Of a stretch of DNA of 64,000 nt, positions 8,475-15,184 are shown piece by piece. Numbering within the stretch: position 1 is the stretch's first letter; every line of letters starts with the position of its first letter. The stretch spans positions 82,009 through 146,008 of the forward strand of contig JBKJNY010000155.1 in NCBI GenBank assembly GCA_046593355.1, given 5' to 3'. Source of the stretch: SXOA01 sp046593355 (GTDB lineage Bacteria; Planctomycetota; Planctomycetia; Pirellulales; Pirellulaceae). The notes under the pieces are model-generated. The model searched no databases, was not told where the DNA came from, and saw nothing but the letters and a program-made list of their open reading frames with translations. A program made the position numbers and the translations under genes.

Positions 8475-9782
8475 ATGATCTGGTATGCCGGCGCGATTCT
8501 GATTCTCCTCTTCGCGCTCATTTTCAAACTGAGCCTGCTCGCGTACGCCATGTACGCGCTCCTCGCCGTGATGCTCGTCAGCCGCTGGCTCACCCGTTCC
8601 TGGGCGGCCAGCCTCTCGGCGAAGCGGCAGGTGGATAAGCTCGCTGCTGAAGTGGGGGATACCATTTCCGTGGAACTGACGATTGAGAACCACGGAAAGC
8701 TCCCCATTGCCTGGGTTCTGCTCGAGGATCTGTTGCCGCGGGAGGCCCTGATGTATGACCCGCCGCGTCTCGCCGTCACCGGCCGCCGCATCGAGCTCAC
8801 CATGATGAAGCCGCAGGGCATCAAGACGATGCTCTACCAGCTCACCTGCAATCGCCGGGGCTATTACCAGATCGGGCCGCTGGTGCTGGAGACCGGCGAC
8901 CTGTTCGGCCTGCATCGCCGCTACCGCGTCGCCACCGAGCCGCAGTTCCTGATGGTCCTGCCGAAAGTGATGCCGCTGGCCGGGTACGAAGTCGTCTCCA
9001 AGCGTCCCATCGGCGAGGTCCGGATGACCTACCGGCTCTTCGAGGATCCCACCCGCATCGCCGGCGTGCGGGCCTATGAGCGGGGGGACCCGCTCAACCG
9101 CGTCAGTTGGAAAGCGACCGCCCGCACCGGCCAGCTCCACAGCAAAGTCTACGAGCCTTCGACCGTTGTCGGCGCCACCATCCTGCTCGACTTCCACAAG
9201 GCCTCGCACTCCAAAAAAGGAGAGCCGCACCGCAGCGAGCTGGCCATCACCGCGGCTGCGTCCATCGCCAATGCCGTCTATCTGATGGGGCAGCAGATTG
9301 GCCTGGTGACCAACGGGCGGGACGCCGCCGACCGCATCCGCACCGAGGGCTGGACCGGCGACGTGCGGACCCGCGCCGCCGCCAAAGCCTCCGCCGGCAT
9401 GAAAGACAAGAGCGACCGCCTCGAGCCCCTCATCGTCCAAACCCGCCGCGGCCCCGAGCAGCTCATGCAGATTCTGGAAACGCTCGCCCGCGTCGAGCTG
9501 ACGGACGGCCTCACGCTCCCGCAGCTCATCGTGGAAAGCACCAGCCGCATGCCGCGGGACGCTTCGGTGATCGTCATCCTCCCCAAGGCCACGATGGAAA
9601 CCGCCATCGCCCTGGGCGAGCTCCGCCGCCAGGGCTACGCCATCACCGCCGTCATCAACACCTACGCAGAAGACGACTTCGCCCACGCCAGCGGACCGCT
9701 CCTCGCCTACGGCATTCCCACCCGCCACCTCAAGGACGAAACCGCCGTGGTCGAAGTCTGCCGTCAGTACGTGCTGCGGTAG
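8475..9782 (+). CDS. DUF58 domain membrane protein
   Basis: 435 residues. The first 40 residues hold one or two hydrophobic segments (YAGAILILLFALIFKLSLLAYAMYALL region). A beta-rich domain follows, then the DUF58 signature around residues 195-230 (RAYERGDPLNRVSWKATAR, then LHSKVYEP) and a VWA-like C-terminal half (VGATILLDFHKA). Length is typical. DUF58 genes accompany moxR in conserved operons and probably work with the ATPase in envelope-protein maturation. No clear ribosome-binding site precedes the ATG (upstream CTCCTTAA). Confidence 0.9.
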   Translation: MIWYAGAILILLFALIFKLSLLAYAMYALLAVMLVSRWLTRSWAASLSAKRQVDKLAAEVGDTISVELTIENHGKLPIAWVLLEDLLPREALMYDPPRLAVTGRRIELTMMKPQGIKTMLYQLTCNRRGYYQIGPLVLETGDLFGLHRRYRVATEPQFLMVLPKVMPLAGYEVVSKRPIGEVRMTYRLFEDPTRIAGVRAYERGDPLNRVSWKATARTGQLHSKVYEPSTVVGATILLDFHKASHSKKGEPHRSELAITAAASIANAVYLMGQQIGLVTNGRDAADRIRTEGWTGDVRTRAAAKASAGMKDKSDRLEPLIVQTRRGPEQLMQILETLARVELTDGLTLPQLIVESTSRMPRDASVIVILPKATMETAIALGELRRQGYAITAVINTYAEDDFAHASGPLLAYGIPTRHLKDETAVVEVCRQYVLR

Positions 9783-9796
9783 TGGGACAGGGGTGG

Positions 9797-9822
9797 CACG
9801 CCCACGGCTTTGCGTGGGCGTG
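9797..9822. repeat. 26-bp palindromic repeat, copy 1
   Basis: CACGCCCACG, a short loop, then CGTGGGCGTG. The same 26 bases, reverse-complemented, occur at 34256-34281 and 43401-43426. All three lie between genes; here it follows the DUF58 stop and may act as a terminator. Confidence 0.75.
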
Positions 9823-10136
9823 TCCTACATCCCCTTAACCGCTCCAACCCATCCCCCGGCGACTCCCCGCGCGATAAGCGGCCGATAAGGGTCGGTTGAT
9901 GCCGGTTTTCGCACTCCCCGTTTGATACAATTTGTATCACCAGCCAGCCCGCAAACCCTTACCCCACAGTCACTTCCGTCCAATCGCCGCTCGCAACACA
10001 GCCGGTATCAGCGACTTTCTTGATACCCCAACATCCTCGTCATTCCGGGGGATGTATCAGCGATTTGATAACCTGTTTTTCACGCACAGTTACACAATCG
10101 CACAGCCACTTAGCGGCACATTATCTTCCCTTACGA

Positions 10137-10154
10137 CCAAATTGTCAAAGAGCC
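10137..10154 (-). promoter_or_regulatory. boxA-like antitermination motif, element A
   Basis: GGCTCTTTGACAATTTGG on the minus strand, close to the NusB/NusE-binding boxA of rRNA and CRISPR leaders (TGCTCTTTAACA in E. coli). Confidence 0.5.
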
Positions 10155-10222
10155 AAAACCGACCGGCCAGCAGGCGGTCCCAAATCTGAAAACTGAAAAC
10201 TGAAATCCCCACCCTCGTCCTA

Positions 10223-10320
10223 TCTGTTGAAACTTTCCCCCCCGGTTTCAACACCCCCCTCGGGGAGAAAAACGGGGTCCGTGTTGAATCTACTCCCCCC
10301 TGTTTCAACAGCAGGGGGGA
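10223..10320. repeat. Two tandem hairpins with GTTGAAAC/GTTTCAAC arms and C-runs
   Basis: Two units, each with TGTTGAA(A/T)C and GTTTCAACA arms flanking a run of six or more C, at about 10223-10252 and 10283-10312. The second is nested in CCCCCTG...CAGGGGG. They lie in the part of element A absent from copy B. Confidence 0.55.
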
Positions 10321-10424
10321 AAGCATCCCTCTAATAGTGCTTCGCTCCGCTTGTCTCAAATCTCAAATCCTCAAATCTCAAATCCGTCTTCCTCGACAGG
10401 CACACGTTGCCTATACTGTATGTA

Positions 10425-10453
10425 AGTTTACGTGTCCCGGTTGGCACAGTCAA
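10425..10453 (-). promoter_or_regulatory. Sigma-70-type promoter of element A
   Basis: TTGACT and TAAACT separated by exactly 17 bases. Both hexamers and the spacing are conserved in copy B (38680-38708) although much of the spacer is not. Confidence 0.55.
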
Positions 10454-10496
10454 GCTCCCGCGGCCAGAATGTGGAAAATAAATCTCGCCTGGGGGA

Positions 10497-10760
10497 TTAC
10501 TGCCTTGGGATTGCCACCCCGAAGGGGTCACCCAGCAAAGCCCAGGGTCGCACGCTTCGTGCGCACCCTGAGAAAGCGATGATATTGGCGAATTGAACCC
10601 CAACGGGGTTACCGAAATGGATGCGGCGCGCGAGACGTAGATAACCCCTTCGGGGTTCGTTGATGATTTGCGGTTCGTTACCCAGGGTGCGCTCGCAAAG
10701 CCTCGCGACCCTGGGCTATGTTCGGTCACCCCGTTGGGGTCCCGAGCCGTGCCAACCCGG
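10497..10760. repeat. Cluster of short GC-rich hairpin repeats
   Basis: Repeated small hairpins such as ACCCCGAAGGGGT, CCCCAACGGGG, ACCCCTTCGGGGTT and CACCCCGTTGGGGT, alternating with variants of CCCAGGGTGCGC and its complement. The pattern suggests piled-up copies of a palindromic repeat family. Confidence 0.6.
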
Positions 10761-10784
10761 ACGATGTTGCGGGGCGCGGGATCC

Positions 10785-11038
10785 AGCCGCGGCAGCGGCG
10801 TTAGATTCCAGCCCACGGCGCGAGCCGTGGGGAGCCGTGCAATGAGGGATCGGAGCCCCGGCAGGGGCGATGGAAAGGTGGCCCGCGAGAAGGGCGGCTT
10901 GCCGCATGGACGTGCGGGCAAGATGCCCCGTCAGGCGTTCCCGCACGTTCTTTCGCCCCTGCCGGGGCTTTGGACGCACCGTTTCCGTTTACCCACGGCT
11001 GCGCCGTGGGCTGGATTCTGGTCGCCGCTGCCGCGGCT
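10785..11038. repeat. Inverted pair of 86-bp repeats upstream of the LRR gene
   Basis: The left arm 10785-10870 begins AGCCGCGGCAGCGGCG and ends GCCCCGGCAGGGGCGA; the right arm 10953-11038 is its near-complement. Each arm itself contains the palindrome CCCACGGC...GCCGTGGG. The whole could extrude as a cruciform or fold as a long RNA hairpin about 50 bases before the LRR start codon. Confidence 0.7.
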
Positions 11039-11075
11039 GAAATCGGCCGTTTGCGAAAGCCCCTCGCAAACCGGT

Positions 11076-11081
11076 TATAAT
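11076..11081 (+). promoter_or_regulatory. Possible -10 box of the LRR gene
   Basis: TATAAT six bases upstream of the ATG at 11088, with a weak TTGCGA about 19 bases further up. Same geometry as at the DUF1501 gene (4007-4012). Confidence 0.35.
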
Positions 11082-11087
11082 CCCACC

Positions 11088-12398
11088 ATGGCCGTTGCCG
11101 CTCCAAATACACCAGCAACATCAACTACCGAGAGAAAACCTCGCCGCTATCGCTTCCAGTTTTCCCTCCGCACCGCTCTGCTCCTGATGTTCCTGGCCAG
11201 TATCCTCTTCGCCGGCTTCGCCTGGCGGCGGAATCGCGCCGAGCGGCAGCGGAAGATTGTGGCGGAGTTGCGGGATCTAGGGGCCGGGGTCGAGTATCGG
11301 TATTTCACCCTTTGGCCAAAGGATTACGCCGTATCGCCGGCGCCGAATGAAGAGTTCTTTCTTTGTAGGTGGCTCCGCGTCTGCGTGGGGGACGACTTCG
11401 TTTATGACGTCCACCGAGTCACGCATTATGGAGCAGCACCGATTCCACCTGCAGCCGTCCGGCCGGTAATCGAACTGGTGAAAAAGCTGCCGCGCGTACG
11501 GAATTTGTTCCTGGATGGTGACTGCGTACGAGGGAAAGATTTGGAAGAGTTCCCATTCTTGGAAACCATGGAATGTCTCAGCCTCGGATCGAGCACTGTG
11601 CCGCATGGGGGACAGCTGACGGATGACGATTTGATTCCGCTAGAGAGAGCAACAAAACTCAAACACCTCAGTCTGCGCTATCAGCCGATTGGCGACGCGG
11701 GCCTGGCGCATCTTCGTAATTGCCGCCAGTTGCACTTCCTGTTGTTGCTGGGGACGAATGTCAGCGACGAGGGGCTGCAACATCTTCGTGAGATGCCGGA
11801 AATGGAAAGTCTTTGGCTGGCCTCCACGCGCGTTTCCGACCAAGGACTCAAAAACCTGCAGGCTATGAATCAGTTGAAGTTCCTGGAGCTCAGCAACAAC
11901 GAGATTCACGGTCCCGGCCTGGCTGACATCGGACCCAAGCCACACCTCGCGTATCTCAATCTGTCCAAGACCAAGGTTGACGATGCCGCCCTGGCACATC
12001 TGGGGAATTTTCCGCAGTTGGAAGAATTGCTCTTGTTTGGGACAAAGGTGACTGGGACGGGGCTATCGAGCGTGCGGAACCACAAAAAGCTGACCGGAGT
12101 CGGTCTCGGCGGCTGTCCCGTCACCGATGCCAGCTTGGAGGGGTTTGTCGTTCCGCTGCACTGGGAAGTTGTCAGTCTTAGTGGCACGAATTTAACCGAT
12201 GCAGGCATCCTAGCGCTCCAACTCCCGCCGAATATCAACTCCGTCCTCCTCGATGGCACATCCATCACCGATGCGACTTTGGACCATCTACAGACTCTGC
12301 CGAAGCTGACTTTTCTGGACATCGAACGAACGCAAGTCACGCCGGCTGGAATCAAGCGATTCCAGACAAAATACCCGCTTTGCGAGCTGAAGAAGTAG
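11088..12398 (+). CDS. Membrane-anchored leucine-rich-repeat protein
   Basis: 436 residues from ATG 11088; the open frame upstream to 10668 is repeat DNA and should not be included. Residues about 25-45 form one transmembrane helix (LRTALLLMFLASILFAGFAW) after a basic N-terminus, so the rest is probably extracytoplasmic. From about residue 180 on there are at least eight LRR units of the bacterial/RI-like type, for example LKHLSLRYQPIGDAGLAHL, LHFLLLLGTNVSDEGLQHL, MESLWLASTRVSDQGLKNL and LTFLDIERTQVTPAGIKRF. LRRs bind proteins; the partner is unknown. Such proteins are abundant in planctomycetes. Confidence 0.88.
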   Translation: MAVAAPNTPATSTTERKPRRYRFQFSLRTALLLMFLASILFAGFAWRRNRAERQRKIVAELRDLGAGVEYRYFTLWPKDYAVSPAPNEEFFLCRWLRVCVGDDFVYDVHRVTHYGAAPIPPAAVRPVIELVKKLPRVRNLFLDGDCVRGKDLEEFPFLETMECLSLGSSTVPHGGQLTDDDLIPLERATKLKHLSLRYQPIGDAGLAHLRNCRQLHFLLLLGTNVSDEGLQHLREMPEMESLWLASTRVSDQGLKNLQAMNQLKFLELSNNEIHGPGLADIGPKPHLAYLNLSKTKVDDAALAHLGNFPQLEELLLFGTKVTGTGLSSVRNHKKLTGVGLGGCPVTDASLEGFVVPLHWEVVSLSGTNLTDAGILALQLPPNINSVLLDGTSITDATLDHLQTLPKLTFLDIERTQVTPAGIKRFQTKYPLCELKK

Positions 12399-12460
12399 CT
12401 TCAGCCTCGTGTCGACCTCCCCCGGCGAATTCCGCGGCATTGAGGTAAAATACCCTCATC

Positions 12461-14710
12461 ATGAAAAAACTCACCTCCGGCGGCGGCTGGCGCGCGATTT
12501 GGTATACGTTCAAGAAGGCCAGGTCTTCCGGCGGCTTCTGGGCGATGTGGAAGGCGATGCGGAGCAAGAATGCGTGCAAGACGTGCGCGCTGGGGATGGG
12601 GGGGCAGAAGGGGGGGATGACGAACGAGGCGGGGAGCTTTCCAGAGGTCTGCAAGAAGTCGTTGCAGGCGATGGCTTCGGATATGCAAGGGGCGATTAAG
12701 CCGGAGTTCTGGAGCACGTATTCGGCGGCTCAGTTGCAGGCGTTTTCGCCCTATGATTTGGAATCGTGCGGAAGGATCACGCAGCCGGTGGTGCTGGAGC
12801 GGGGGGATCGTTCTTTCGCGGAGCGAAAGGCGACGAACGGGTATTACCGGCCGATTACTTGGGAGGACGCGATTGGGCGGATTGTTAATAAACTAAAAGC
12901 CGTCACGCCGAATGAGACGTTTTGGTACTTCAGCGGACGGAGCTCCAATGAGGCGGGGTTCCTGCTGCAGCTTTTTGCCCGCGTGTATGGGACCAACAAC
13001 GTCAACAATTGCAGCTTCTTCTGCCACCAGGCGAGCGGCGTGGGGCTGCAGACCGCCCTCGGCAGCGGCACGGCCACGCTGACGCTGGAGGACGTGGAGC
13101 ACGCGGACCTGGTTTTTGTCATCGGCGGCAATCCGGCCAGCAACCACCCGCGGCTGATGACGACGTTGAAAAACGTCCGCCGCCGCGGGGGGCACATCAT
13201 CTCCATCAACCCGGTCATCGAGACCGGCCTCGTCAACTTCCGCGTCCCCAGCGACCCCTGGTCCCTCCTCTTCGGCACCAAAATCACCTCGCTCTACGTC
13301 CAGCCGCACATCGGGGGCGATTTAGCTTTGCTCGCGGGCATCGCCAAACGGATTGACGAAATGGGAGCCCAGGACGAAGCGTTTTTGCGAGCCCACACCA
13401 GCGGCCACGAAGAGTGGCTGAAGAAAATCCGCGAGAGCGCCTGGAGCGAGATTCATGGCAAGTCCGGCGTGGGGCAGCAGGAGATCGACAAGATCGCGGA
13501 GCTGTACGCCGCGTCGAAGGCGACCATCTTTAGCTGGACAATGGGAATCACGCATCACGCCCACGGGGTAAAGAACGTGCAGGCCATCGCCAACCTGGCC
13601 CTGATGCGAGGAATGGTCGGCAAGCCGCACGCGGGGCTGCTTCCCATCCGCGGCCACTCCAACGTCCAGGGGATCGGCAGCATGGGAGTGACGCCGAAGC
13701 TCAAGGACGCGATTTTCGAGAAACTTCAGAGCGAGTTCGGCTTAAAACTCCCGACGACCAAAGGGCTCGATACGCTGGCCTGCATGGAAGAAGCCGCAGC
13801 GGGGCGGCTGAAAATGGGCTTCTGCCTCGGCGGCAACTTGTACGGCAGCAATCCCGATGCGACGTTCGCCGCGGGGGCAATCGGCAAGCTCGACCAGATC
13901 GTCTATCTCAACACCACGCTCAACACCGGCCACGCCCACGGACTGGCCAGGGAAACCATCATCCTGCCGGTCCTCGCCCGCGACGAAGAGCCGCAGCCGA
14001 GCACGCAGGAATCGATGTTCAACTACATTCGCCTCTCCGACGGCGGCCCGCGGCGGCACCAGGGGCCGCGGAGCGAGGTGGAAATCATCGCCCAGATTGC
14101 CCGCGAAACGCTGCCCGCCGGCAGCCCCGCCAGCGGTGCTCTGGACTGGCAGGGGATGGAAAACACCGGCAAAATCCGCGAAGCCATCGCCAAAGTCGTC
14201 CCCGGATTCGAGCAGCTCGCCACCATCGATAAAACCAAGCAGGAATTCGCCATCCCCGGCCGGATTTTTCACCAGCCGAAGTTCCCCACGGCGAATGGGA
14301 GGGCGGTGATACATATCCATGAGCTACCGGAATTGGCTGGCAGCGAAAATCAGTTGCGTTTAATGACCGTCCGCAGTGAAGGGCAGTTCAACACCGTCGT
14401 CTATGAAAATGAAGACATCTACCGCGGCCAAGACCGGCGGGATGTGATTCTGCTGCATCCCGATGACATCAAGCGGCTTGGATTCACCGAAGACCAGCGG
14501 GTTACGGTGCGAAGTGAAACCGGCTCGATGCCGAATATCCTGGTGCGGAGCTTCCCAGAAATCCGCGTGGGGAATGCATTGATGTATTATCCCGAGGCCA
14601 ACGTGCTGGTGCCGCGTTACGCGGACCCGCAATCAAAGACGCCGGCGTTCAAGTGCATTCTCGTTACCGTCGAATCGGCCGTTCGGCAACTGCCGCAAGT
14701 GGAGGGGTAG
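12461..14710 (+). CDS. FdhF/YdeP-family molybdopterin oxidoreductase
   Basis: 749 residues. Resembles the FdhF/YdeP branch of the molybdopterin oxidoreductases (formate-dehydrogenase-alpha-like). An N-terminal cysteine set (KNACKTCALGMGGQKGG, then FPEVCKKS) precedes the molybdopterin domain: FWYFSGRSSNEAGFLLQLFA, FFCHQASGVGLQTALG, FVIGGNPASNHPRL, LLPIRGHSNVQGIG. The molybdopterin dinucleotide-binding domain is near the end (LRLMTVRSEGQFNTVVY, RVTVRSETGS). The substrate cannot be told. No Fe-S or cytochrome subunit lies alongside. Around residues 117-127 there is a short extra stretch (DRSFAERKATNG) encoded by a copy of a palindromic repeat (12811-12834), probably an in-frame insertion. The start ATG has no strong Shine-Dalgarno. 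Confidence 0.88.
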   Translation: MKKLTSGGGWRAIWYTFKKARSSGGFWAMWKAMRSKNACKTCALGMGGQKGGMTNEAGSFPEVCKKSLQAMASDMQGAIKPEFWSTYSAAQLQAFSPYDLESCGRITQPVVLERGDRSFAERKATNGYYRPITWEDAIGRIVNKLKAVTPNETFWYFSGRSSNEAGFLLQLFARVYGTNNVNNCSFFCHQASGVGLQTALGSGTATLTLEDVEHADLVFVIGGNPASNHPRLMTTLKNVRRRGGHIISINPVIETGLVNFRVPSDPWSLLFGTKITSLYVQPHIGGDLALLAGIAKRIDEMGAQDEAFLRAHTSGHEEWLKKIRESAWSEIHGKSGVGQQEIDKIAELYAASKATIFSWTMGITHHAHGVKNVQAIANLALMRGMVGKPHAGLLPIRGHSNVQGIGSMGVTPKLKDAIFEKLQSEFGLKLPTTKGLDTLACMEEAAAGRLKMGFCLGGNLYGSNPDATFAAGAIGKLDQIVYLNTTLNTGHAHGLARETIILPVLARDEEPQPSTQESMFNYIRLSDGGPRRHQGPRSEVEIIAQIARETLPAGSPASGALDWQGMENTGKIREAIAKVVPGFEQLATIDKTKQEFAIPGRIFHQPKFPTANGRAVIHIHELPELAGSENQLRLMTVRSEGQFNTVVYENEDIYRGQDRRDVILLHPDDIKRLGFTEDQRVTVRSETGSMPNILVRSFPEIRVGNALMYYPEANVLVPRYADPQSKTPAFKCILVTVESAVRQLPQVEG
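12811..12834 (+). repeat. 24-bp repeat half-palindrome inside the FdhF/YdeP-like gene
   Basis: TTCTTTCGCGGAGCGAAAGG and the next four bases are identical to 62358-62381, the right arm of an intergenic palindrome. Here it is translated in frame as SFAERKAT. Confidence 0.7.
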
Positions 14711-14893
14711 GCTGCCAGGATGCCCAGATAACGCGACGGGGAAGATGATTTGAACAGAAGGAAACGGAGGGAACGAAGGGGGAAGGGATTTCTGGCGAGT
14801 ACCTCTCCGCGGCCTTTGCGCCTTTGCGTGATGCTCTCTTTGGGCCTCACGCAGAGGCGCGGAGACCGCAAAGAGGACGTAGAGTGCCGAGGT

Positions 14894-15157
14894 CTAGACA
14901 AACTCGCGGCTGGAATGTGATCGGGTAATAGCTTGGTCTAGTTCGTCAATCTCGTCGTTCGAAAGCCCCGCGTAAATGTTGCACCACTCCGGCAATTCTC
15001 CTGCCGCTGGGGTTGACGGTTCCCGCTCCTCAACCGGTGGATTCTCGACTTGAATCACTACCCGCTGGCCTTCGCGCAACTCCTGGCCAACAACCCGCTC
15101 CAGGGCAGAACGGTCGTTTCTATCCAAATCGCGAACGTTGCGGACGATGGTTGCCAT
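14894..15157 (-). CDS. Small hypothetical protein, antitoxin-like
   Basis: 87 residues with TAGGA just upstream of the ATG. N-terminal half: DRSALERVVGQELREGQRVV, a helix-strand pattern; the C-terminus (SNDEIDELDQAITRSHSSRE) resembles tails of small plasmid-type antitoxin proteins. No toxin gene adjoins it, so this could be an orphan. The name is a guess from composition and length. Confidence 0.6.
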   Translation of the reverse strand: MATIVRNVRDLDRNDRSALERVVGQELREGQRVVIQVENPPVEEREPSTPAAGELPEWCNIYAGLSNDEIDELDQAITRSHSSREFV

Positions 15158-15184
15158 AAGGAAATCCTACCATTATGTGCTAGG

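Larger units (their letters stand above)
9832..10453 (-). repeat. boxA-bearing dispersed non-coding element, copy A
   Basis: Read on the minus strand: promoter TTGACT (10448-10453), 17 bases, TAAACT (10425-10430); about 170 bases private to this copy; boxA-like GGCTCTTTGACAATTTGG (10137-10154); then a segment closely matching copy B at 38265-38708, including more than 40 identical bases around CGCTGATACATCCCCCGG, and an 8+8 palindrome TGATACAATTTGTATCA (9923-9939). Indels between copies break every reading frame, so it is probably transcribed but not translated. Function unknown. Confidence 0.7.
9783..11087. other. Gene-free, repeat-rich interval of 1.3 kb
   Basis: No supported protein gene. 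In order it holds a 26-bp palindrome (9797-9822), a boxA-bearing element on the minus strand (about 9832-10453), tandem C-rich hairpins (10223-10320), a cluster of short hairpins of the ACCCCTTCGGGGTT type (10497-10760), and a pair of 86-bp inverted repeats (10785-11038). Short open frames here differ from copy to copy and are not credible. Confidence 0.75.

Noticed and set aside
10440..10453. Sigma-54 promoter from GGTTGGCACAGTCAA on the plus strand (also 38694-38708)
   Set aside because: The TTGGCAC half is present but no TTGC element follows at the required distance; the conserved signal fits a minus-strand sigma-70 promoter better.
10668..11087. Extended N-terminus of the LRR protein
   Set aside because: It translates repeat DNA; a proper start with transmembrane segment begins at 11088.
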